A DNA stretch of 53,203 nt from Sphingobacteriales bacterium TSM_CSM (GTDB lineage Bacteria > Bacteroidota > Bacteroidia > Chitinophagales > UBA2359). The translations under genes and the position numbers were made by a program. Positions 16,712-25,414 of the stretch are shown here, one piece after another. The stretch spans positions 1 to 53,203 of the forward strand of contig MTCR01000138.1 in the NCBI GenBank assembly GCA_002212725.1, given 5' to 3'. The notes beneath the pieces are model-generated. The model saw only the letters and a list, made by a program, of their open reading frames with translations. It did no database searches and was not told where the DNA came from. Positions within the stretch are counted from its first letter, which is position 1. Each line of letters opens with the position of its first letter.

Positions 16712-18760
16712 ATGCAACGCTTTTTACCCTTTGTTGGCTTGCTATACCTGCTTTTTTGGAGCGCCACCGCCACTGTTGCTCAAAATGTAACAACGGTAAC
16801 CACCTTTAATCAGGAACATGTGCATTTTGGACCCGATAACAAGCGAACCGTTTCGGGTACCTTCAACTTTCCCGATGCGCAGCAACCGTTCAGCCAAATA
16901 TTAATGCACTTTACCATAGGCTGCCCTTCCGGCGGTTGCGATGCGTGGGACCGCTACGGCGATGTGGATGTGGTACACCCTACCGGTGTAATGGACAGTA
17001 CCGTTGCAGCTATTGACACGCTTTTTGATGCACAAGGTAATATTGTGCAAATAGATACCACCTGGAACCCGCCTTATGAAATTACCGAAAATTTTGAAAT
17101 TTTCCGCTTCATAACGCCATACGGCGGCTCTTTCAGTCCGGCCTGGAGTTGGACATGGACAGCAGATGTTACCGATTACCGCACCCTGCTTGCCGGCGAG
17201 GTAACCCTGCAAGTGTATATAGATACCTGGGTAAACCCGGGGTGGGAGGTAAGCATTGAATTTGAAATGACCGAAGGCACACCTGCTGCAGAGGCCTATA
17301 AGGTGGTAAACCTGTGGAACTACGGCTATCTCACTTACGGAAACCCCAACAACTCCATTGAAAACTACCTGATACCCATTACGCTTACCGCCGATGCCGA
17401 TGCACACCTGGCAAAAGTGCGCATACTCAACACCGGCCATGGTTTCGGGTTTACCGATAATGCAGCCGAGTTTTCGCCCAAAACCCATCACCTGCTGGTA
17501 AACGGAACCGCTCAACAAGACTTTGCCCAATTCCTTTGGCGCGACGATTGCGCCGAAAATCCACTCTCGCCCCAAGCCGGTACCTGGCAATACGACCGGG
17601 CAGGGTGGTGCCCCGGCAGCGATGTTTGGCCTTTTGATGCCGATATTTCTTACCTTATACAGCCCACTCAACCCTTTACCTTAGACTATAACACACAGCC
17701 CTTTGTAAACCTGTGCAGCCCAAGCAACCCCAACTGCACCGATGCCGATTGTGCCGGCGGCTCTTGTAGCGGCGGCGGTGAGCCTTACTATATTGTTTCC
17801 TCACAACTCATATACTACCGGGCTACACCGCAATACACTTTAGATGCCCAGCTTATAAACCTCAACAACCTGCCGGCCGTGTCTTGCCAAAATACCTTTG
17901 CTCCCAATGTGCGCCTGCGCAACAACGGCAGCCAAAACCTTACATCGGCCTTGCTCCTTTACCGTATAGACGATACCGATTTTCAAACCTACCTATGGAC
18001 AGGAAACCTGGGTTTTGCGCAATCGGAACTTATTCAACTGCCCGAAATTAACCTCTACGATGCACAAACCCATAGTTTTGAAGTACTGGTAACCACACCC
18101 AACAACGGCTTAGATGAAAACTACCAGAACGACCTGCTGCAAACCAGTTTTGCTTTTGGAAACAACACCGTTACCCTTACCCTGACCACCGACAACTACG
18201 GCAGCGAATCTTCCTGGGAAATTGCCGATACCGATGGAAACTCCGTTTTTACTGGCGCCGGGTTTGCCAGCCTTACTACCATTACCCAAAACCTGTGTCT
18301 GCCAAACGGCTGCTACCGTTTTATTATGCGCGACTCTTACGGCGATGGTATGGATGCCCCCACCGATGGCTATTACCAACTGACCGATGCCGACGGCAAT
18401 GTGCTGGCAAGCCTGCAACAGCCAAATTTCGGCACCGAAGAAATAACCGAATTTTGCGTTGAAGGCAATTTGCCATTTCCCGAAACCACACAACAAGCCG
18501 CCGGCAACCAAACGGTACTGCAATTATACCCCAACCCCTCTGACACACAAAATACACAGGTAAGTATTACCTTTGCCGCCGCTCAAAGCGCCGTTTTGTA
18601 CCTTACCAACCTGTGGGGCAAAGAACTGCAACGCATGGAACTGCCGCCTGCCGCTACTCACAAACTACCGCTTAACCTGCAAAACTACCCGCCCGGCGTG
18701 TATGTGGTAACAGTGCAGAGCAAAAACGGCTCAGTATCGGAAAAACTCGTTAAATGGTAA
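16712..18760 (+). CDS. Secreted PNGase F-like peptide-N-glycosidase with T9SS sorting domain
   Basis: Family enzymes cleave the amide bond between Asn and the N-glycan core GlcNAc of glycoproteins. The 682-residue protein has a signal peptide (1-24). Residues about 30-310 match PNGase F: CPSGGCDAWDR (71-81, Asp80 aligning with catalytic Asp60), VYIDTW (Asp171 where PNGase F has Glu118), AAEF (Glu253 aligning with Glu206) and the CAENP ... DRAGWCPG block (280-302). Cysteines 71/76 and 280/300 preserve two of the three PNGase F disulfides. An insertion of about 33 residues follows the first motif. The C-terminus (about 607-682, LYPNPSD to the final VKW) is a type A T9SS sorting domain. Activity is inferred; the Glu-to-Asp change could alter it. 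Confidence 0.88.
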   Translation: MQRFLPFVGLLYLLFWSATATVAQNVTTVTTFNQEHVHFGPDNKRTVSGTFNFPDAQQPFSQILMHFTIGCPSGGCDAWDRYGDVDVVHPTGVMDSTVAAIDTLFDAQGNIVQIDTTWNPPYEITENFEIFRFITPYGGSFSPAWSWTWTADVTDYRTLLAGEVTLQVYIDTWVNPGWEVSIEFEMTEGTPAAEAYKVVNLWNYGYLTYGNPNNSIENYLIPITLTADADAHLAKVRILNTGHGFGFTDNAAEFSPKTHHLLVNGTAQQDFAQFLWRDDCAENPLSPQAGTWQYDRAGWCPGSDVWPFDADISYLIQPTQPFTLDYNTQPFVNLCSPSNPNCTDADCAGGSCSGGGEPYYIVSSQLIYYRATPQYTLDAQLINLNNLPAVSCQNTFAPNVRLRNNGSQNLTSALLLYRIDDTDFQTYLWTGNLGFAQSELIQLPEINLYDAQTHSFEVLVTTPNNGLDENYQNDLLQTSFAFGNNTVTLTLTTDNYGSESSWEIADTDGNSVFTGAGFASLTTITQNLCLPNGCYRFIMRDSYGDGMDAPTDGYYQLTDADGNVLASLQQPNFGTEEITEFCVEGNLPFPETTQQAAGNQTVLQLYPNPSDTQNTQVSITFAAAQSAVLYLTNLWGKELQRMELPPAATHKLPLNLQNYPPGVYVVTVQSKNGSVSEKLVKW

Positions 18761-18919
18761 TTATTATGCCACAATAACCCGAAAGTTTTTCGCCTTATAG
18801 AACGAAAAAGTGCAGAATTGCGTTATTTCATAAGCCGGCAAATTAACAACCCGAATGCCGGTAATAGAATTGACCCAACTCCATAATACCGGTTTTTTAC
18901 CCGATAAAAACACCCCTTG

Positions 18920-20347
18920 ATGATTAAAGACAATTCAGACGACAAATCATATAGCCAGCAGGAAGCGCTGGAACTGGTGAAACAATACGAAAATGTGCGC
19001 AAAAATAACCAAAACTATTTTTTTGAGCACGAAAGCCTTGAAGATATTATAGATTTTTACGAAGAAAACTCGCAATGGGATAAGGCTTATGAGGCAGCTA
19101 ATTTTGCAGCAGCACAACACCCCGGTTCAGCCACCTTTTTAGCCAAAAAAGCCCAGTTTCTATTTGAGCAAAAGAAATTTACTCCCGCCCTTGCGCTTAT
19201 AGAGCAAGCCCTCCTATTATCGCCTACCGATATGGATGCGCTGGTTTTACAGGCCGATATATACAACCAATTGGGCAACCATGCCCGGGCGCTGCAAATT
19301 CTTAAATCGGCCCGCCTGTTTGCCGACCGCGAAGATAAATCAGACATCTATATTGTTGCCTCCGATGTTTATGAAAGCTGGGGCAAACCCGAAAAGGCTT
19401 ATGCCTGTGCTAAAAAAGCGCTGCGCTTATGCCCCGAAAGCGAAATGGCACAGATGCGCTATGATTATATTGCCATTGAAACAGGGCATTTTAAAGAAAG
19501 CATACAAATACAAAACAAGCTCATTAATGCCAACCCTTACTCGCACCTGGCCTGGTACCACCTGGGTAATGCATGGTTTGGGCTGGAGCGATACCGCAAA
19601 GCCATTAATGCCTATGAATATGCCGTTGCCATAAACGAAACTTTTATTCCGGCACATCGCGACCTGGGTGAGGCCTGGTTTGAACTGGGAAACTATGCCC
19701 GCGCCAAACAATATTACCTGGAAACACAAAAACTGGGCGAAACCGATGATGAGTTGGTTTACAGCATGGGTTTGTGCGATTTATATATGGATAACTATAC
19801 CGATGCCGAGCATAGTTTCGGGCACGCCATTGAACTAAACCCTGCACATACCGATGCTTATTATCAGTTAAGCGAATGTTTAAAACTAAAGCATGAATAT
19901 GCGGCGGCTCTGAAAAAATGCAAAATTGCCCTGCACTTCGAACCTAAAAACGATACTTACCTGTATGCTGTTGCCGATTTAAGTTGTTTGCTCGGCGATT
20001 ATGAAGCCGGCTTGCTTTACTTTTTAGAGGCCATTCATGCCAATAAAGAAGAGCCGGTGTATTGGTTAAAAGCAGCAGCAGTATATTTTCAACTGGAGCA
20101 ATACCATGAGGGCGAAGAAATACTGGAAATGGCCATCAGCAAATTTCCGCACCGGGCCGATTTGTGTTACCTGCTTGCTGCCTTTATTTATGAAAGAGGT
20201 AAAAAGCAAAGCGCTTATTTATATCTTTCGCGTGCCTTACAAATAGATAAAGACGGCATTGAACTCTTTTTAAGCCTGATGCCGCACCTTGCAGCTGACC
20301 CCAACATTCAGTTGCTGATTGATTTAAGCAACCTTACCGATAACTGA
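18920..20347 (+). CDS. Tetratricopeptide-repeat protein
   Basis: A 475-residue cytoplasmic-looking protein; ATG 18920 is preferred to the TTG just before it. No signal peptide or membrane segment is visible. From about residue 50 on it consists of tandem TPR helices, for example HARALQILKSA, YRKAINAYEYAVAINETFIPAHRDLGEAWFELG-type units and HTDAYYQLSECLKLKHEYAAALKKCK-type units, giving roughly ten repeats. TPR arrays are protein-interaction scaffolds; the partner cannot be deduced. Similar TPR proteins are common single genes in Bacteroidota. The leader (18761-18919) contains small inverted repeats but no clear promoter. Confidence 0.85.
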   Translation: MIKDNSDDKSYSQQEALELVKQYENVRKNNQNYFFEHESLEDIIDFYEENSQWDKAYEAANFAAAQHPGSATFLAKKAQFLFEQKKFTPALALIEQALLLSPTDMDALVLQADIYNQLGNHARALQILKSARLFADREDKSDIYIVASDVYESWGKPEKAYACAKKALRLCPESEMAQMRYDYIAIETGHFKESIQIQNKLINANPYSHLAWYHLGNAWFGLERYRKAINAYEYAVAINETFIPAHRDLGEAWFELGNYARAKQYYLETQKLGETDDELVYSMGLCDLYMDNYTDAEHSFGHAIELNPAHTDAYYQLSECLKLKHEYAAALKKCKIALHFEPKNDTYLYAVADLSCLLGDYEAGLLYFLEAIHANKEEPVYWLKAAAVYFQLEQYHEGEEILEMAISKFPHRADLCYLLAAFIYERGKKQSAYLYLSRALQIDKDGIELFLSLMPHLAADPNIQLLIDLSNLTDN

Positions 20348-20379
20348 CCTGCCATTGCGCAAGCAATAAAAAAGGAAAA

Positions 20380-20880
20380 TTAGCTGTTTTGCCGGTTTTC
20401 GGTTACCAGTTGTGCACAAACATCGTTTACCGCATTGGGTATGGCATTCATTACCTCTAAAAAAGCGGCTATTTTTTCGGGCGGAAAATGGTTCATAATT
20501 TGCTGGTTTACGCGGTAAACCCCTTTAAGGGCCAGTTTGCGCATTTCCCTTCCATAATCGGTAAGGCAAATATATACTTTCCGGTTATCGGAACCATCTT
20601 TCCGGCGCACAATCAACCCGCGCTGTTGCATAGATTTTAGCACGCGCGATAAACTGTTGGGTTCCATGCCCATACGGGGCGCAATTTTGGTTACAGGTGT
20701 GCCTTTTTCTTCGTTAATGGTAAGTAAAATAAAACCGGCGGCCATGGTGCTGTTGTATTCTACTGCCATTTCGTTATACATTCGGGCAATTTCATGCCAT
20801 ACCGACCGCACTTTGTACACTACAAAGGCGTTGGCTATTTTGGCAAAATCATCGTTGTTGTTGAGCTGATTAAAGTCCAT
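20380..20880 (-). CDS. MarR-family transcriptional regulator
   Basis: A 166-residue winged helix-turn-helix regulator. The recognition-helix region EPNSLSRVLKSMQQRGLI and the wing RKDGSDNRKVYICLT are characteristic of MarR, and the flanking helices would form the dimer interface. The ATG at 20880 lies five bases after a TAnnTTTG -7 element, so the mRNA may be leaderless. The neighbouring target is unknown; the DUF4403 gene lies 95 bases upstream on the same strand. Ligand not predictable. Confidence 0.9.
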   Translation of the reverse strand: MDFNQLNNNDDFAKIANAFVVYKVRSVWHEIARMYNEMAVEYNSTMAAGFILLTINEEKGTPVTKIAPRMGMEPNSLSRVLKSMQQRGLIVRRKDGSDNRKVYICLTDYGREMRKLALKGVYRVNQQIMNHFPPEKIAAFLEVMNAIPNAVNDVCAQLVTENRQNS

Positions 20881-20884
20881 GGGG

Positions 20885-20892
20885 CAAAGATA
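20885..20892 (-). promoter_or_regulatory. -7 element of marR-like gene, implying a leaderless transcript
   Basis: The minus strand reads TATCTTTG, then four bases, then ATG. With the element centred near -7 the transcript would start at or within a base or two of the A of the start codon. A -33 TTG at the standard distance is missing, which lowers confidence. Confidence 0.5.
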
Positions 20893-20975
20893 CAGTAATT
20901 TCCCGTTATTATATGGGTTGCCTTTTGTTATATAGCAAAAAGGGTTAAATTTTGCTTTTACTGCCGGGCAAATTG

Positions 20976-22487
20976 TTAAAAATAACCGTTGAGCAAAACG
21001 GTGGCAGATGAAGTGCCTTTTAATACAAGTACTGCCCTTATATGTGTTTGGGCAAAGGTTACACTCTCTACGTAAATATCGGTAGGGTTAGCGGTAAACA
21101 CCACGTTTGCCACCTGTTGTTTTTTGAGAAACCGGGTTAAAAAGCTGTTTAGTTCCTGTAATTGTTCGTTAATAAGTTCTTGTATGGTATCGCAAATTTT
21201 ATCGGCCAATGCTTGTCCTGCAAACCTGTTTGCCAGGTTAAGCAGCAGGCTGCCGGTATTCAGTTCATACTCAAAATTGCGGAGCGACAGCGTTTTTTGT
21301 GCTGTGTTGTAGTGGGGGTTAAAGCGCAGGTAAGTTTTACCGCTCATAGAGCCGCTAAAACCGGCTTCTATAAGTGCCAGGTTTTTTTCGGGTGCGGCGT
21401 ACAATTGCACATTGCCAAATTTAAGGTAATACAGGTTGTTAAAAAAACGGTAAACATATTGGTTCAGGTGGTCGTTGATAACCTGACTTACTTTGCTGTA
21501 TGCCAGGTAATTTACCACTTTTACCACTGCCGGCCGGCCGGTTGTTTCCTGCGTTTGATTATTAAGCAGTTGCACATCGGGCAATGGCAGCAGGGCAGGG
21601 GTAGGCACGGAGGGCTGTTGTGTGCTGTTTTCTATCAGCCCTTCAATAAACAAGTTCATTTCTAATTGTTTGCCCGCTGTTTTAATACCCGATAAATAAA
21701 CGGCACCGGGCCGGCAACGCAGCCACATTTCGGGTTCGTCCCAAATTTGCAGGGGTTGTTGCAGGGTTTCCCAAACGGCAAAGGCAATGCTTCGGAAATT
21801 TAACTTTTGGGCAATTACCTCGTCAATTTTTCCTATCCAAACGGCAAGGAGTTGTTCCAGTTCGTGCTCAATGCTGCCCATTGCGCCAACCGGTACGCCT
21901 AAAATTCTAAATTCGGGGCTTATTTGCCAGGTAAACTCCTGGGTTTCGGTGCGGGTAAACAAATGCCAGTTGCTTTTGAGGTGCATTTGTATGCGTGCTT
22001 TTACCGTTACCTGCATAATGGCCTCCAGCGGGGTAAGGCGCAGTAATATGCCTTTATCTTTTAAACTTACTTTGGCTTGCAGGGGTAAAAACAGGAAAAG
22101 TGCATTGTTTTCGGCACTCAGCCGCAGCGGCGCCGGTTTAATAATTTCGGCCGATACTGTGTAGGGCAGCAAACTTTGGGCAAGCCCCAACTGCAAGGAG
22201 GAGGTTTGAAACAGGCTGTACCCATCGGGCAAGTATTGGTTAATAAACGCTTCCAGTTCACTTAACGGCAGCCGTACATGGGTATATATTTGCGATTGTT
22301 CCCCGCCATGCACCACTGCAACAGGCACAGGTCCGCTCATACCGGACGGAAGCGGGGGCGTTATGTGTTTTTTACCTGCCATAGCGGGTGCAAAGTTCTG
22401 CTTTTTTTGCCATTCCTCTGTTATTGCTGCCTCTAAATAAACAGGCACAAATGTTATATTTTGGTATTTTGGTGGCAACAGCAACAT
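20976..22487 (-). CDS. DUF4403 family protein
   Basis: A 503-residue protein that resembles DUF4403, a Bacteroidota/Proteobacteria family of envelope proteins of unknown function. Recognisable segments are THVRLPLSELEAFINQYLP (about residue 75), ELEQLLAVWIGKIDEVIAQ (about 210), the family-like PLQIWDEPEMWLRCRPGAVY (about 247), and a C-terminal part rich in predicted beta strands (KVSQVINDHLNQYVY onward). The start at 22487 is the first ATG but gives no signal peptide; an alternative start is the Met of MAGKKHI. Divergent from the SpoIIM-like gene, with 112 bases between. Confidence 0.7.
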   Translation of the reverse strand: MLLLPPKYQNITFVPVYLEAAITEEWQKKQNFAPAMAGKKHITPPLPSGMSGPVPVAVVHGGEQSQIYTHVRLPLSELEAFINQYLPDGYSLFQTSSLQLGLAQSLLPYTVSAEIIKPAPLRLSAENNALFLFLPLQAKVSLKDKGILLRLTPLEAIMQVTVKARIQMHLKSNWHLFTRTETQEFTWQISPEFRILGVPVGAMGSIEHELEQLLAVWIGKIDEVIAQKLNFRSIAFAVWETLQQPLQIWDEPEMWLRCRPGAVYLSGIKTAGKQLEMNLFIEGLIENSTQQPSVPTPALLPLPDVQLLNNQTQETTGRPAVVKVVNYLAYSKVSQVINDHLNQYVYRFFNNLYYLKFGNVQLYAAPEKNLALIEAGFSGSMSGKTYLRFNPHYNTAQKTLSLRNFEYELNTGSLLLNLANRFAGQALADKICDTIQELINEQLQELNSFLTRFLKKQQVANVVFTANPTDIYVESVTFAQTHIRAVLVLKGTSSATVLLNGYF

Positions 22488-22599
22488 ACCTGTATTTAAA
22501 AATATTGGGTATCTTTATGCCAAAATATACCTGCCCACAACCCTGCAACATAGTATTACCTGCATACTAAACAACTATTGGCTTTTTTATTTTAATACC

Positions 22600-23586
22600 A
22601 TGCGCGAACCCGCTTTCATAAAACAAAATGCCGATAAATGGAAACGATTTGAGGAATTGCTGCACGAAAAACGAGGCGCAAAACCCGATGAACTTGCCGA
22701 ACTCTTTGTACAAATAACCGATGACCTTTCTTATGCCCGCACTTTTTACCCCCAAAGTCAGGTAACGGCTTACCTCAACGCTTTGGCGGTAAAAGTACAC
22801 CGCTCTATTTATGTAAACAAGCGCGAAGACCGGCAGCGGTTGGTAAATTTCTGGAAATATGAACTGCCTTTTCTTTTTTACCAATCGCGCTACCACTTTT
22901 TGTATGCCTTTTTGTTTTTTACCATTGCATTGCTTATTGGCATAGTGTCTTCGGCCTATGACCCTACTTTTGTGCGCCTTATTCTGGGCGATTCTTACGT
23001 AAATATGACCTTGGATAATATAGCAAAAGGCGACCCTATGGCGGTTTACAAAGACAGCCGGCAAACAACCATGTTTTTGGGCATAACTATTAACAATGTG
23101 CGCGTTTCTTTTATGGCTTTTGCCATGGGTATTTTTTGCTCTTTGGGTACCGCCTATATTTTGCTGTTTAATGGCATTATGGTAGGGGCATTTCAATACC
23201 TGTTTTACCAAAAGGGCTTGTTTGTAACCTCTTTCCTTACTATTTGGATACACGGAACCCTCGAAATTTCGGCCATTGTAATAGCCGGTTGTGCCGGATT
23301 TGTAATGGGCAACAGCATTTTGTTTCCCGGAACCTATACCCGAATGGAATCGCTGCGGCGTGGGGCAGGGCAGGGGGTAAAAATTATCATCGGGTTAGTT
23401 CCAATTTTTATAGTGGCGGCTTTTTTAGAGAGTTTTGTTACCCGCCTTACCCAATGCCCCGGTATGGTAAAGGCTGCCATTATACTTGGCTCATTGTCTT
23501 TTATCATTTGGTATTTTGTGATTTACCCCCGGCAGTTGCAAAAAAACGGCATACCTAAAGAGGTGTTAGAGCATATTAATGATTAA
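22600..23586 (+). CDS. SpoIIM-like (stage II sporulation protein M / DUF95) membrane protein
   Basis: A 328-residue integral membrane protein. A soluble N-terminal segment of about 90 residues (KWKRFEELLHEKRG, RTFYPQSQVTAYLNAL) is followed by about five to six hydrophobic segments, including YAFLFFTIALLIGIV (about 105), a segment with FMAFAMGIFCSLGTAYILL (about 172), FLTIWIHGTLEISAIVIAGC (about 213-232) and IIIGLVPIFIVAAFLESFV (about 263). The HGTLEI motif in the membrane is a hallmark of the family. In non-sporulating Bacteroidota these proteins are not sporulation factors; the role is unknown. Confidence 0.88.
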   Translation: MREPAFIKQNADKWKRFEELLHEKRGAKPDELAELFVQITDDLSYARTFYPQSQVTAYLNALAVKVHRSIYVNKREDRQRLVNFWKYELPFLFYQSRYHFLYAFLFFTIALLIGIVSSAYDPTFVRLILGDSYVNMTLDNIAKGDPMAVYKDSRQTTMFLGITINNVRVSFMAFAMGIFCSLGTAYILLFNGIMVGAFQYLFYQKGLFVTSFLTIWIHGTLEISAIVIAGCAGFVMGNSILFPGTYTRMESLRRGAGQGVKIIIGLVPIFIVAAFLESFVTRLTQCPGMVKAAIILGSLSFIIWYFVIYPRQLQKNGIPKEVLEHIND

Positions 23587-23776
23587 TTGCAGAAAAATAA
23601 TACCCAAAGCAACCCCGCAAGATTGGTAATTAACGCCGGTAATGTATATTTGGGCTAAATTGTTGTTTTATGGTTGGTTAGTTTAACTTATTGCTGCTTT
23701 TTGTGTCTGAATGCTTGTTTTGGCATTGTAAGTAACCAGCGAAACAACACATTTAAAAACTTTAAAAATAATTTGT

Positions 23777-24265
23777 ATGCGCTTTGCCTGTTTCCTGTTA
23801 TTGTTATTGGTTGCCTTTTTACCGGCAGCGCCGGGTTGCAAAGCCCGAAAAGAAACGCAAAAAGAAAGCAAAAACGGCCTTGCCGATACTTATATTCAAA
23901 CATCGGGAAAAACAGCTTTTAAACCCGATACGTTGGTCAATTTATTTACCGATGCCGATAATGGTAAAAAAGCAACCTTCAAAAAGGGTGAAACTTTTAA
24001 CCTGTTGCTCGAATCAAACATGACAACCGGTTATGCCTGGGTAATTTCGGGTATTGATTCTGCCATTGTAAAACAGGTTGCCGGCAATTATTTGCCAAAC
24101 AGCAACCCGCAACAGGCGGTAGGAGTTGGCGGTAAACAGTGGTATGCCTTTAAAACCCTTGCACCGGGTATGATGCAACTAAAATTAGCCTATAAGCGCC
24201 CGTGGGAAACCAAAGAACCGCCGGCACTTACTTTTGAACTTGGTGTGGAAGTGGCAGATAAATAA
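23777..24265 (+). CDS. Chagasin-like (inhibitor family I42) lipoprotein
   Basis: A 162-residue protein with a lipoprotein signal (acylated Cys probably 21, in AAPGCK), so it should sit in the envelope. The mature part, from about residue 65, carries the three loops that chagasin-type inhibitors use to block papain-like cysteine proteases: NMTTGYAW (81-88), GVGGKQWYAF (116-125) and RPWE (141-144). Size and loop order fit family I42. Target is unknown; no papain-like protease is encoded in this window, and the clan CD protease at 47329 is not a known chagasin target. It precedes the R2lox gene by 205 bases. Confidence 0.85.
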   Translation: MRFACFLLLLLVAFLPAAPGCKARKETQKESKNGLADTYIQTSGKTAFKPDTLVNLFTDADNGKKATFKKGETFNLLLESNMTTGYAWVISGIDSAIVKQVAGNYLPNSNPQQAVGVGGKQWYAFKTLAPGMMQLKLAYKRPWETKEPPALTFELGVEVADK

Positions 24266-24470
24266 CCGTTTTCCGCACCCGGCATACCTTTTGCCGGTAT
24301 TGTTACAACAGCAAAAGGCTGCCCTGTGCGGGTGCGGCGGCGGGTAATGCCCTGTTTTTAATATGGGTGCTGTGCCATAGCCATTGCCAACCTTGCCCTT
24401 GGGCACGGCGGGCAATGGCTGCAAACCACCTTATTGGTAATACACTTTTAACCTGAAAATATGTAACCTC
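24266..24470 (+). promoter_or_regulatory. Highly structured leader upstream of the R2lox gene
   Basis: This 205-base gap holds CCGGCA/TGCCGG near 24280-24295 and a perfect 10-base inverted repeat, AGCCATTGCC at 24379-24388 with its complement at 24411-24420. Inside the 22-base loop is a further short GCC/GGC pairing (24395-24404). The region is GC-rich compared with other gaps in the window. No known riboswitch consensus was recognised. Confidence 0.5.
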
Positions 24471-25361
24471 ATGCGAACAGATTTTATTACCACCTCCGGA
24501 AGAAAATTGAACTACAACCTGCCACCCATGCGCCTTTGGCAAAAAGCCAAACGCTACGGCATCTGGAACCCCAACGACCTGGATTTTACCCAAGATGCCC
24601 TGGACTGGCAAAACCTGAACGATTTGGAACAAGACGTGGTGCTGCGCCTTACCACCCTGTTTCAGGCAGGCGAAGAAGCGGTAACACTCGATTTGTTGCC
24701 ACTTATTATGGTTATGGCAAAAGAAGGCCGCTTGGAAGAAGAAATGTTCCTTACCTCTTTTTTGTGGGAAGAAGCCAAACACGTTGATGGGTTTAACCGC
24801 TTTTTTACCCAGGTTTGCCCCAATGCCGGCGATTTAAGCCGCTATTACACGCCCAGCTATTTTACTATGTTCTCCGAAGAACTGCCCAATACTTTGGGCG
24901 CTTTGTTATACGACCCCTCGCCCGTAGCACAAGCGCGCGCATCGGTAACCTACAACATGATAATTGAGGGCGTACTGGCCGAAACCGGCTACCATGCCTA
25001 CTACTCGGTACTGAAACAAAACAATATTTTTCCGGGTATGCTCGATTTTGTGGGTAAACTCAAACAAGACGAATCGCGCCATATTGCCTACGGCATATAC
25101 CTCCTCTCGCGCCTTACCGCCCAACACGGGCAACCCGTTTGGCAAGCCATAGAAGACCGCATGAACGAACTTATTGAACCGGCCATCGGCATTATTATGG
25201 AAAGCCTGGGGCATTACGAAAAACTTCCCTTCGGGCTTGAAATTGATATGTTTCTTACCTATGCCATGGACCAGTTTCAAAAACGCATGGAGCGCATTGA
25301 AAGGGCTAAAAATCAAACCTTGGATGAAATTAACCAAATTCCTTTAACCGAAGCCGAGTAA
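24471..25361 (+). CDS. R2lox-type Mn/Fe ligand-binding oxidase (ribonucleotide reductase R2-like)
   Basis: A 296-residue ferritin-like four-helix protein of the R2lox group, usually mislabelled ribonucleotide reductase beta subunit. Metal ligands expected in R2lox are present with a constant offset of one from the mycobacterial numbering: Glu68, Glu101, His104, Glu166, Glu201 and His204. Val71 and Tyr161 stand where R2lox forms its unusual Val-Tyr ether cross-link. Surrounding motifs are AGEEAVTLDLLPL, FLWEEAKHVDGF, IIEGVLAETGYH and QDESRHIAYG. No class I reductase large subunit is nearby. Members assemble a Mn/Fe site and bind a long-chain fatty-acid-like ligand; the physiological substrate is not known. 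Start ATG 24471 gives the normal family N-terminus. Confidence 0.9.
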   Translation: MRTDFITTSGRKLNYNLPPMRLWQKAKRYGIWNPNDLDFTQDALDWQNLNDLEQDVVLRLTTLFQAGEEAVTLDLLPLIMVMAKEGRLEEEMFLTSFLWEEAKHVDGFNRFFTQVCPNAGDLSRYYTPSYFTMFSEELPNTLGALLYDPSPVAQARASVTYNMIIEGVLAETGYHAYYSVLKQNNIFPGMLDFVGKLKQDESRHIAYGIYLLSRLTAQHGQPVWQAIEDRMNELIEPAIGIIMESLGHYEKLPFGLEIDMFLTYAMDQFQKRMERIERAKNQTLDEINQIPLTEAE

Positions 25362-25414
25362 TCATACAGCCCGGGTTTACCGGTTACAGTACTCACCGCC
25401 CGTGCGGGCAAATA

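Noticed and set aside
22600..23586. Sporulation function of the SpoIIM-like gene
   Set aside because: Family name only; no other sporulation genes and the lineage does not form endospores.
23674..23922. 82-codon plus-strand frame before and into the chagasin-like gene
   Set aside because: Overlaps the recognised lipoprotein in another frame and has no supporting features.
24303..24782. 159-codon minus-strand frame upstream of and into R2lox
   Set aside because: Antisense to the structured leader and the start of R2lox, no family features.
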